From the NCBI GenBank assembly GCA_937906355.1, contig CALCWF010000018.1:1-20671 (forward strand): a stretch of 20,671 nucleotides of DNA. Direction: 5' to 3'. Both the position numbers and the translations under genes were made by a program. This document shows positions 8,878 through 15,460 of this stretch, in pieces. The DNA is from an uncultured Rickettsiales bacterium (GTDB taxonomy: Bacteria; Pseudomonadota; Alphaproteobacteria; Rickettsiales; Deianiraeaceae). Under the pieces are notes generated by a model. It was not told the DNA's origin and ran no database searches. It saw nothing but the letters and a program-made list of their open reading frames with translations. The first letter of the stretch is position 1. Every line of letters begins with the position of its first letter.

Positions 8878-9594
8878 CTAAAAATTCTTACCAAGATATA
8901 CGTTTTTTACGATATCATTTTTTACAATCGCATCCGGTTCACCTTCGCAAATTATTTTTCCATTATATAGAATATACGCACGATCGACAATTGCGAGTGT
9001 TTCTCGAACATTGTGGTCGTTTATTATTATACCAATATTGTTCTTTTTTAGGGATAAAATTAGATTTTTTATATCGTTTACAGCTATCGGGTCGACACCA
9101 GCAAATGGCTCGTCGAGTAATAGAAACGACGGTTTGATTGCCAATATACGTGCTACTTCGACTCTTCTTCTTTCACCGCCGGAAAGTACAGAACCTAGAC
9201 TTTTACGTATATGTTGTATATGAAATTTATCTAGTAAATATTCCATCTTTTTTTTTATCATATCTTTGTCGTTTTTATATTTTTCTTCTAAGGGAACGAG
9301 AAGGTTTTCTTCGACTGTCATTTTCCCGAAAATTGACGCCTCTTGTTGTAGATAACCAATACCTAGTCTTGCACGCATGTATAACGGAAAATGCGTTATA
9401 TCTACATCGTCTAGTTTTATCGTGCCAGTTGTTGCAGGTATTATACCAGTGATTATATAGAACGATGTTGTTTTGCCGGCACCGTTTGGTCCCAGTAGTG
9501 CGACGATCTCGCCTTGTTCTACTTTGATATTAAAATCTACTAAGGCGACTCGTTTGCCATAATTTTTTGAAATACTACATGCCGTTAGTTTCAT
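8878..9594 (-). CDS. lptB: LptB, ATPase of the lipopolysaccharide exporter
   Basis: A 238-residue ABC ATPase, the normal length for LptB. Visible motifs are Walker A GPNGAGKT (34-41), the LptB-specific YLQQEASIFGKMTVEENL after the Q-loop, signature LSGGERRR, and Walker B FLLLDEPFAGVDPIAV with its catalytic Glu. The INDHNVRETL H-loop and the YLGKNF ending are also typical. It powers LptFGC to pull LPS from the inner membrane to the outer membrane, which implies that this cell makes LPS. lptA/lptC, often adjacent, are not here. It follows glyS after a terminator and probably has its own promoter right at the ATG. rlmB may be co-transcribed downstream. Confidence 0.93.
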   Translation of the reverse strand: MKLTACSISKNYGKRVALVDFNIKVEQGEIVALLGPNGAGKTTSFYIITGIIPATTGTIKLDDVDITHFPLYMRARLGIGYLQQEASIFGKMTVEENLLVPLEEKYKNDKDMIKKKMEYLLDKFHIQHIRKSLGSVLSGGERRRVEVARILAIKPSFLLLDEPFAGVDPIAVNDIKNLILSLKKNNIGIIINDHNVRETLAIVDRAYILYNGKIICEGEPDAIVKNDIVKNVYLGKNF

Positions 9595-9602
9595 AAAGAA
9601 CT

Positions 9603-9631
9603 ATATTACACGATCACATCTAACAAAACAA
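9603..9631 (-). promoter_or_regulatory. Candidate lptB promoter
   Basis: TTGTTT (9631-9626), a 17-base spacer and TAATAT (9608-9603). The -35 is poor (3/6), but the -10 equals that of the HU candidate. Transcription would begin about two bases before the ATG at 9594, making the mRNA nearly leaderless. Confidence 0.3.
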
Positions 9632-9683
9632 CTAATTGAGTTCAGGACGATGTTAATAAATTACAATTTTATTTTCAAAATAT

Positions 9684-9716
9684 AAAGGAAAAATGCTTTA
9701 ACCATGTCTGGTTAAA
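9684..9716 (-). terminator. Intrinsic terminator of glyS
   Basis: Read on the minus strand just after the glyS stop: TTTAACCA, loop GACA, TGGTTAAA (an 8-bp perfect stem, 9716-9697), then GCATTTTTCC. Its position four bases past the stop supports it. Confidence 0.7.
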
Positions 9717-9720
9717 AGAG

Positions 9721-11673
9721 CTAGATAATTTCCAAGAATTCAGATTGTAAATATTGCTCGAAATATTTTACCTCGATCCATTTTAATGCCTTTTTTGTCG
9801 TTTCGTCTTCACTGATTTTATGATTATCTAGATATTCATTTATACTAGATGTATCTAACGAACCTATCTCCTCTTTTTTTAAGATTTCTTTGTCAATTTC
9901 TTTGACGCGTTTGATGATTTGCTCATTTTCGATGAATTGCAGGTTTTCGGTGTATCCGTGTATTCTTTTATATATTTTTACATATTCTATATATTTTTCA
10001 TCTTGAAAATGGACGATTGCATCGATTGTGCTTTTAACAGATCTTGTTGCTAGTTTTGCGAGGTTTTTTGTATAAATTTCTGCAAATTGTTTGATATTTT
10101 TCACATTTGCAAATTTGTCTTCTATATATTTTTGATAACGTTTGATTAGCAATTTGTATATTTCCTTGTTGCTAGACATCAGATTCAGGACCTTAATAAG
10201 GTTTTTACATATAATTGGATGCTGTAATAATATAACTATATCGTCCATTCTTGCTTTAATTTTGTACTTATCGCCACTGCTTGTTGGTTGTTTATTTTGT
10301 TCGAACATAACATTTATGTATGTTGCTCTATCTATTAGATAGTAGTATAAAATACTCGCATTGTCTTCTTCAAAGGACAAGATTTGCTTTTCATTGATTA
10401 CATACGGATTGAACTGATAGCCGAAATAGTATTCTCCGATTATTCCCTGTAATTCCGGAAATTCACAAACGACGCCTGTTGACAAATCTAATTTTGTTTT
10501 CCAGATCAATTCTTTAACTTCATTAATTAGATTATTGATTGAGTTTTTTTCTTTGTTTTTTGCTTTATCGAACGTAGATGTGTTCAGGACTCGTGCCACG
10601 ACAGATTCCTGTCTTGTCAAATACTCTTCCCACGATATGTTGTCGACAAATATTCGATTAGATAGTTCGTTTTTTAACTTCAAAATTGCTTTATTGTTTT
10701 GTGTGCTGTTATTATACTGCTCATCTTTTTGCCAGTAAAACAATGCATCGTCGAGACGTGCATTGATGACTTTCCAGTGTCCCCTTTTAATATTGTCGTT
10801 GTTTTTGTCTCCAAAAATTAGAAATTGTATTTCTTTTTTGCTTTTACTACTATCTTTACTTTTGCTATTATCTTTGTTTTCGGTATTATCATTTTTTGAA
10901 ATATTATTTTGATTCACTTTTTTACTTACTACGTTGTTTTGTAGTATTTCAAATACTATATATCTTTGATTTTCGCGAAGAACTAACTCTATTAGTTCGA
11001 ACGGCAAGACGTTGAAGCGATCGTCGAGAATGCATTCTATTGGCTTGACGCAACGTTCACTCATACCTGCTATTTCTTCTGCGAGTTTATTTTTGTCAGC
11101 AGAGCCGAGCGTTTTTTGAAATAACCAAAATTCTTCTTTATTGCATTCGTTTTTACTACTTTTGATGTAGAAGTTATATATTTCATTTTTGATAAACTCC
11201 AATCTTTTATTGTAGTCGACCTCGACGCCTGCTTTATCTAAAATTGATATATACTTTTCAAATGACTCACATTTTTTGAATAGAAATTTATCTACGTAAA
11301 TTCCGTTTTTCGAACGTAGACCGTAAAAATCATCGATGATTACATTGTTGTCGACACATGCAAAAATATTGCGAATTGGTCTTAGCCATCTAATCGACAT
11401 TTGTGGGAAACACATTGTTCTAGGAAATAGACCCGAGAAGTCTTTAAGTATTTTATTGATTAATTCTGTCGTTAGTTGAGTTGTTATATCGATTTCTATC
11501 ATTTTTAGGACGATTCTATTTGGCGTTATACCGATAACTATGCTGTCATTTTTTGCGTTAATTTTTAGCTTTTTAAGTTCCTTGCGAATAAAATCATTAT
11601 AATTTGTGAGAATACTTTTCTGTAAAGTCGCTGGTATTTCTTCGCTGAAAATTTCAAAAATAACGTTTGCCAT
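9721..11673 (-). CDS. glyS: Glycyl-tRNA synthetase beta subunit (divergent)
   Basis: A 650-residue protein from the ATG at 11673, which gives the classic alphaproteobacterial start MANVIFEIFSEEIPATLQ; the open frame reaches 11772 but only adds an unrelated hydrophobic stretch. Family features are RWLRPIRNI, LAEEIAGMSE, LRENQRYIVF, a degenerate GHWKVINARLDDALFYWQKD and the C-terminal anticodon-binding helices. It is shorter than the usual ~690. About 50-60 residues normally between the N-terminal strand region and RWLRP, including the KGP block, are missing. The normally invariant GSKDPFALRR reads TSSGDKYKIKAR, and a Lys/Asn/Ser-rich block fills residues 252-281. The beta subunit binds tRNA-Gly and needs GlyQ for catalysis; glyQ, usually adjacent, is not in this window. 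Confidence 0.88.
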   Translation of the reverse strand: MANVIFEIFSEEIPATLQKSILTNYNDFIRKELKKLKINAKNDSIVIGITPNRIVLKMIEIDITTQLTTELINKILKDFSGLFPRTMCFPQMSIRWLRPIRNIFACVDNNVIIDDFYGLRSKNGIYVDKFLFKKCESFEKYISILDKAGVEVDYNKRLEFIKNEIYNFYIKSSKNECNKEEFWLFQKTLGSADKNKLAEEIAGMSERCVKPIECILDDRFNVLPFELIELVLRENQRYIVFEILQNNVVSKKVNQNNISKNDNTENKDNSKSKDSSKSKKEIQFLIFGDKNNDNIKRGHWKVINARLDDALFYWQKDEQYNNSTQNNKAILKLKNELSNRIFVDNISWEEYLTRQESVVARVLNTSTFDKAKNKEKNSINNLINEVKELIWKTKLDLSTGVVCEFPELQGIIGEYYFGYQFNPYVINEKQILSFEEDNASILYYYLIDRATYINVMFEQNKQPTSSGDKYKIKARMDDIVILLQHPIICKNLIKVLNLMSSNKEIYKLLIKRYQKYIEDKFANVKNIKQFAEIYTKNLAKLATRSVKSTIDAIVHFQDEKYIEYVKIYKRIHGYTENLQFIENEQIIKRVKEIDKEILKKEEIGSLDTSSINEYLDNHKISEDETTKKALKWIEVKYFEQYLQSEFLEII

Positions 11674-11802
11674 ATTTGAATAATTCATTGAAACGAGGAA
11701 TAAGTTTAGATAAATAGCAATACTTAGTTTAATTTTTATGCAAATAAATGCGTTAACGGCGTTTAGAAACATATAGACAAGGTTGTTTGTTGTTTTGGTC
11801 GT

Positions 11803-11808
11803 ATTATA
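11803..11808 (-). promoter_or_regulatory. Possible -10 box for glyS
   Basis: A perfect TATAAT on the minus strand lies 130 bases before the glyS ATG, but no recognisable -35 sits 16-18 bases upstream. It is the only -10-like element I would single out in this gap. The rest of 11674-11948 shows nothing clear. Confidence 0.25.
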
Positions 11809-11948
11809 GATATTGATACTGTTTTGTTTTGAAAGCGTCTACATGCCAAGAAGACCGTAAAATAGAATTGCATGTTTTGTCTAATATTTAATGTTAGATA
11901 CTCAATATTACTTGTTTTTAAAAAAAACATTTTCACTTTTAGTTTGTT

Positions 11949-12022
11949 GCACTCGTAGCTCAGCTGGATAGAGCAACTGCCTTCTAAGCCGTAGGTCATG
12001 CGTTCGAATCGCATCGAGTGCA
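11949..12022 (+). tRNA. tRNA-Arg(UCU)
   Basis: A complete 74-base cloverleaf. The acceptor GCACTCG pairs perfectly with CGAGTGC (12015-12021), with discriminator A and no encoded CCA. The D stem is GCTC/GAGC, the anticodon loop CTTCTAA with anticodon TCT at 11983-11985, the variable loop AGGTC, and the T arm ATGCG-TTCGAAT-CGCAT. The anticodon stem ACTGC/GCCGT has one mismatch, T11978 against C11990 (position 29-41). It decodes AGA and AGG, AGA being a common Arg codon in an AT-rich genome. A small hairpin and nrdG follow. Confidence 0.95.
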
Positions 12023-12023
12023 C

Positions 12024-12037
12024 TTCGGCGAGCCGAA
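12024..12037 (+). other. Short hairpin directly after the tRNA
   Basis: TTCGGC-GA-GCCGAA starts two bases past the tRNA discriminator (5-6 bp with a 2-4 base loop) and is followed by TTATTGAT. It could mark the tRNA 3' end or act as a weak terminator before nrdG, but the T-tract is poor. Confidence 0.35.
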
Positions 12038-12055
12038 TTATTGATAACTTAATAA

Positions 12056-12556
12056 ATGTTGGTTATGTCGACAAAGCAAGTTTTGTATACAGGTGGTCAT
12101 GTGATCACAACGCAGGACGTATTAGACGAAATAGCGTTGGCAATTTCGCTGTCTGGCTGTCCGCTTAGATGTAAAAATTGTCATAATGCCTTTACGTGGA
12201 ACCCGAGATTTGGAGTATTATTGACCGATGAGCTACTAGAAGAATTAATTGCAAAGAATAAGTATATTTCTTGTGTTTTGTTCTATGGTGGCGAATGGCA
12301 GTTAGAAAGGCTTTTAGAGCTTATATCTATCGTCAAAAAACATGGCTTATCTGTATGTTTATATACAGGACTGATGCTTGAAGAGATTAAGCTAAGTAAG
12401 AAGGAACTATTATCGGTTTTAGATTATATAAAAGTTGGGAGATATATAGAAGAGAAAGGTGGTCTTAATAAGAAAGGCACGAATCAAAGGTTTTATAGAA
12501 TATTAAACAACGGTAAGTCGCTCGAAGATTGGACGAATCGCTTCCATCAAAGTTAG
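12056..12556 (+). CDS. nrdG: Anaerobic ribonucleotide reductase-activating protein NrdG
   Basis: A 166-residue radical SAM enzyme. The [4Fe-4S] motif CX3CX2C is C35-P-L-R-C39-K-N-C42, followed by the GGE SAM-binding motif (78-80). The ending YIKVGRYIEEKGGLN...TNQRFY is characteristic of short NrdG proteins. It makes the glycyl radical on NrdD using SAM and an electron donor, and works only without oxygen. Translation may start at 12056 or at the ATG at 12065; neither has a Shine-Dalgarno. It is not in the usual nrdD-nrdG operon: nrdD is 0.8 kb away on the opposite strand with the HU gene in between. Confidence 0.9.
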   Translation: MLVMSTKQVLYTGGHVITTQDVLDEIALAISLSGCPLRCKNCHNAFTWNPRFGVLLTDELLEELIAKNKYISCVLFYGGEWQLERLLELISIVKKHGLSVCLYTGLMLEEIKLSKKELLSVLDYIKVGRYIEEKGGLNKKGTNQRFYRILNNGKSLEDWTNRFHQS

Positions 12557-12638
12557 AAATCTTAGAAAGATTGCACTTTTATCGAAAAATGCCGAAAATA
12601 AGAGAAAGCAAGAATAGTATCAAATTGTTAAAACGTAG

Positions 12639-12673
12639 AAAATAAAAAACCCTACACACCGAAGTGTGTAGGG
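12639..12673 (-). terminator. Intrinsic terminator of the HU gene, UUCG tetraloop
   Basis: On the minus strand: a perfect 10-bp stem CCCTACACAC/GTGTGTAGGG closed by C(TTCG)G, an unusually stable tetraloop, then TTTTTTATTTT. It begins 54 bases after the HU stop at 12728. On the plus strand no T-tract follows, so it serves HU, not nrdG. Confidence 0.85.
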
Positions 12674-12727
12674 CGACCATTAACAAATTAGTGTTAATAA
12701 AAAGTTAAATAATTTCTATTAAAGAAA

Positions 12728-13033
12728 TTATTTTGACTTTTTCTTACAACACTTTTTTTCTGGATTCTTCCACTTGTTACCGAGTTTTGCTTTTGTAACT
12801 TCCTTCGCAGGAATTTTAATCTTTTTCTTATTACGTGGATCGAAACCCATTCTTTCTTTTCTTTTTACAGTTGCCAAAGAAAGATAACCAGTCAAAGTAA
12901 CTTTATTGCCTTCGCCAAGATTACACGTAATAGCATCCAAAAACCCATTTACCACGTCAGTAACTACCGTCTTAGGAGCTTTAACGTCTTTAGCAACAGA
13001 GTCAACCAACTCTACTTTTGTAACTACTTTCAT
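12728..13033 (-). CDS. HU-family DNA-binding protein
   Basis: A 101-residue protein from the ATG at 13033 (MKVVTKVELVDSVAKD). The longer frame from 13051 is unlikely because it would begin at the predicted transcription start. The HU/IHF fold is visible as two N-terminal helices (VDSVAKDVKAPKTVVTDVVNGFLDAI), the VTLTGYLSLATVKRKERMGFDPRNKKKIKIPAKEV beta-arm region (the normal RxxRxGxNPxTGexIxIPA is RKERMGFDPRNKKKIKIPA), and a C-terminal helix ending in a Lys-rich tail with two adjacent cysteines (KKCCKKKSK). It bends and compacts DNA as a dimer. The tail is longer and more basic than in the usual ~90-residue HU. It is an independent transcription unit with a candidate promoter and a strong terminator. 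Confidence 0.85.
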   Translation of the reverse strand: MKVVTKVELVDSVAKDVKAPKTVVTDVVNGFLDAITCNLGEGNKVTLTGYLSLATVKRKERMGFDPRNKKKIKIPAKEVTKAKLGNKWKNPEKKCCKKKSK

Positions 13034-13057
13034 AAGAAAAATATAAAACAACGTATC

Positions 13058-13086
13058 ATATTATCTGACGAAAATACTAATTGCAA
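13058..13086 (-). promoter_or_regulatory. Candidate promoter of the HU gene
   Basis: TTGCAA (13086-13081), a 17-base spacer and TAATAT (13063-13058), each 4/6 to consensus. Transcription would start near 13051, giving an 18-base leader without a Shine-Dalgarno before the ATG at 13033. Confidence 0.4.
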
Positions 13087-13159
13087 GCTTTTTTTGCCGT
13101 GCATCATGCTATTTATGATTGATTAACGTCTATTTTTAAGCAGACTATATTGTCAAATG

Positions 13160-13175
13160 CCTACTAATTAGTAGG
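13160..13175. promoter_or_regulatory. Perfect 16-bp palindrome CCTACTAATTAGTAGG (copy 2)
   Basis: A perfect dyad with no spacer, 127 bases upstream of the HU ATG and about 74 bases upstream of its candidate -35. Its inner 14 bases match the site at 6275-6288 except at one position. It does not resemble the NrdR box. A binding site for a dimeric regulator is the simplest reading. Confidence 0.5.
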
Positions 13176-13323
13176 TAAAATGGTTAAAACAACGACCATA
13201 TACATATTAGTATAACTGTTAGTGTTTATAAAAATTTTACATAAAATAGTACGTTATTGACGCAATTTTTTACTAAGGAAACCACGATTATCCATATTAT
13301 TAATTTATTAATCTAATCTTAGA

Positions 13324-15207
13324 TTATAGTTGCAACGTTTTGTGTGCAAAAACATCGTCGCATGACGTATTTGCATCATCGTCTGTTTTAGCAGAATATT
13401 TCGAATACATACGACGTTCATGTTCGTCGCGACGTTCCTTGCTGAAAGCACTGATCTTTTGCAGATATCCAATAATACGTGTTGCATAACAGATATTTTT
13501 CGAATGACACTTAGAACATTCCGTCAAGGTACGTTTATCTATATAGCCACAATCATCACAACATGTCACACGAACGTTAAAACAAAAATACTCACAACCT
13601 TCCGATGCGGCGACTTTTAATAGCTTTCTGAAGCCTTCTTGCGTAGGATATTCTTGCAAGTTACAATGATAGGCGGAACCTCCGTCTAGATACTGCATGA
13701 ATCTCTTTCCGTGCATTTGGAATTTATCAAGAATGCCAACCTCGTCGTCTTCTACCTTATATAAATAAGAGTTATAGCAATCACGTGATGCTTTAAATCC
13801 GTCTTCCTTGTCCCAATGGGCATTTTTAACTCCAAGATTCTCAGCGGGAACGAACTCTGTATTGAATCTATAGCCAGTTGCTTTCGAGGCGATTTTATTT
13901 TCATCACTAATTGTTTTTAATATATTTTCGACAAAATCCATATATTTATCGTTTAGATTTATTTCCATACCGAGACTTTCTGCCGCCTCGACCATTCCGT
14001 TTATGCCGATTGTTAGATACTGTTTATCCATTGATATGTATCCTGCGTTATAGGCTGGCATGAGACCGGCTTGTAGGTACTGTTCCATCAGTTTACGCGT
14101 TGCGATTTGATACTTATGGACTTTTTGAACTATTTCCTTGATATCTAGATCTTTTTGAACGACACGATTTAAGTTTATTGTAATAACGTTTAAAGAACCC
14201 GTGCTAACACCGCCAGCACCGAGAGTGTAACTAAACTCATTTCTTTGATCTTCTATATTGTTTTTAAGCCTACAACATGAGGACAGGGCACTTGCATTGT
14301 CGCTCATGAAAGTGAAGAAAGCGTTTCCTTCTGAGTACTCCTTTGTTATAAAATCTTCAAAATCCTTATCAACGAGATCTTTATCTTTCGTCAAACATGC
14401 GGCAGTTATGACCGGGTATGTAAGTAGTGCCGTTGTGCGTTCTTTGTTGAACCATTTCATGAAATACTTTTGTAGTTTTTTAAGACTCTCATAGTTTGGT
14501 TTTTGCCCGTCTGGGAAACAAAATTCGCTAAACATTGCTTCGAAATATGGACGATCGTATATTGAGATATTCCAAAATATAGATTGATATCCACGAGAGA
14601 CAGATGGTTGATTTATTGTATAAACGACGTGCTGAAAGCTTGCATCTATATCTTTTGTATTTGTGATCAAATAATCATCTCCATACGTTTTACGAGCAAA
14701 ATAGTCAAAGTACATCAAAAATTCGACAGTAGCAACTGCACCGGCAAATTGACTCGAAACGGCCAACATCAAGTTAATGAATCCCCCACAAAAACTTGAC
14801 AGATGCTTCGGTGCACTGCTACCCCCTCCCAATGTATAAAGCCCATCCAAAAGGAAGGGATACATGGTTATACTTACGCAATACGGTTTCAGACTCGTCT
14901 CATCGTGGACGTAGATCTCGTGCTCGTTGATTTGACGAATATACTCTTTTGCCATTTTCTCGCCATACAATTCAGATATTTTACTACTTATTAATGCACG
15001 ATTTATTTGAATATTCAGATCTTTGTGTATTTCGTATTCTAGCGTATGTAGGTTCTTATTTGTTATATTCGCATTAGCGTCTACTTGCGATCCATCGGCT
15101 GCATTATTTTGTTTGTTTATATAATTTTTTATAAAATTCAGTTTTAACTTTAATTGTTCGTCTGTGAAAGTTGTAAAAAAAGCATTTTTCTTTCCGTTCG
15201 TTTCCAT
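13324..15207 (-). CDS. nrdD: Anaerobic (class III) ribonucleoside-triphosphate reductase NrdD
   Basis: A 627-residue glycyl-radical enzyme that reduces ribonucleoside triphosphates to dNTPs. The N-terminus lacks a recognisable ATP-cone, so it is shorter than the E. coli enzyme. Core segments are IYVHDETSLKPYC (98-110), SSFCGGFINL, NASALSSCCRL (304-314, with the thiyl-radical cysteine region C311/C312) and GAGGVSTGSLNVITINL. The C-terminal zinc site is CX2C...CX2C (C550, C553, C564, C567), followed by the radical loop RIIGY with Gly580. The 47 residues after the glycine are somewhat longer than usual. It requires NrdG, encoded 0.8 kb away on the other strand. It appears to have its own promoter and a stem-loop in its leader. 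Confidence 0.93.
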   Translation of the reverse strand: METNGKKNAFFTTFTDEQLKLKLNFIKNYINKQNNAADGSQVDANANITNKNLHTLEYEIHKDLNIQINRALISSKISELYGEKMAKEYIRQINEHEIYVHDETSLKPYCVSITMYPFLLDGLYTLGGGSSAPKHLSSFCGGFINLMLAVSSQFAGAVATVEFLMYFDYFARKTYGDDYLITNTKDIDASFQHVVYTINQPSVSRGYQSIFWNISIYDRPYFEAMFSEFCFPDGQKPNYESLKKLQKYFMKWFNKERTTALLTYPVITAACLTKDKDLVDKDFEDFITKEYSEGNAFFTFMSDNASALSSCCRLKNNIEDQRNEFSYTLGAGGVSTGSLNVITINLNRVVQKDLDIKEIVQKVHKYQIATRKLMEQYLQAGLMPAYNAGYISMDKQYLTIGINGMVEAAESLGMEINLNDKYMDFVENILKTISDENKIASKATGYRFNTEFVPAENLGVKNAHWDKEDGFKASRDCYNSYLYKVEDDEVGILDKFQMHGKRFMQYLDGGSAYHCNLQEYPTQEGFRKLLKVAASEGCEYFCFNVRVTCCDDCGYIDKRTLTECSKCHSKNICYATRIIGYLQKISAFSKERRDEHERRMYSKYSAKTDDDANTSCDDVFAHKTLQL

Positions 15208-15230
15208 AAAAACAACAAATATAAAAAATA

Positions 15231-15249
15231 GTAAGGATAAAATCCTTAC
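15231..15249 (-). promoter_or_regulatory. Stem-loop at the 5' end of the nrdD leader
   Basis: On the minus strand: GTAAGGAT-TTT-ATCCTTAC, an 8-bp perfect stem with a 3-base loop, immediately followed by TATTTTTTAT and then the nrdD ATG 23 bases away. It would lie at the very start of a transcript from the promoter at 15288-15258. It may protect or regulate the mRNA, or be a terminator for transcription coming from the gene upstream. Confidence 0.5.
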
Positions 15250-15257
15250 GGGGAAGA

Positions 15258-15288
15258 ATTTTAAATCAAACTATTTTTTAAATGTCAA
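15258..15288 (-). promoter_or_regulatory. Sigma-70-type promoter of nrdD
   Basis: A perfect TTGACA (15288-15283), with TTTAAA after 17 bases (15265-15260) or TAAAAT after 19 (15263-15258). Transcription would start near 15252. Confidence 0.5.
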
Positions 15289-15429
15289 ATTGATAAAAAT
15301 ACGCATTATAACTAAGCACTTTCGCATTTGATAGCTGAAAATGCTTGATTTTACTTTAATAAAATAAATAATAATTTTTTTCTTGACAGACAAAACAACG
15401 AAATGCATTTTACAATAAAACTGATACAA

Positions 15430-15454
15430 TAAAACGAAACTCATCAAAATGAGT
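15430..15454 (-). terminator. Weak intrinsic terminator of the unknown 532-residue gene
   Basis: On the minus strand: ACTCAT-TTTG-ATGAGT (6-bp stem, 15454-15439), then TTTCGTTTTA, starting six bases after the stop codon. The stem is short, so efficiency is uncertain. Confidence 0.45.
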
Positions 15455-15460
15455 CGACGA

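Noticed and set aside
11763..12023. 86-codon minus-strand frame covering the tRNA-Arg gene
   Set aside because: It runs antisense through a complete tRNA and has no protein-like features.
12650..12673. The UUCG hairpin as terminator of nrdG
   Set aside because: In the plus direction the stem is preceded, not followed, by the A/T run; only the minus direction gives a U-tract.
13160..13175. Palindrome as an NrdR box controlling nrdD
   Set aside because: The sequence does not match the NrdR consensus and it lies downstream of nrdD, not in its promoter.
15383..15388. Plus-strand TTGACA as a promoter
   Set aside because: No -10 box lies at 16-19 bases and no plus-strand gene follows before 17197.
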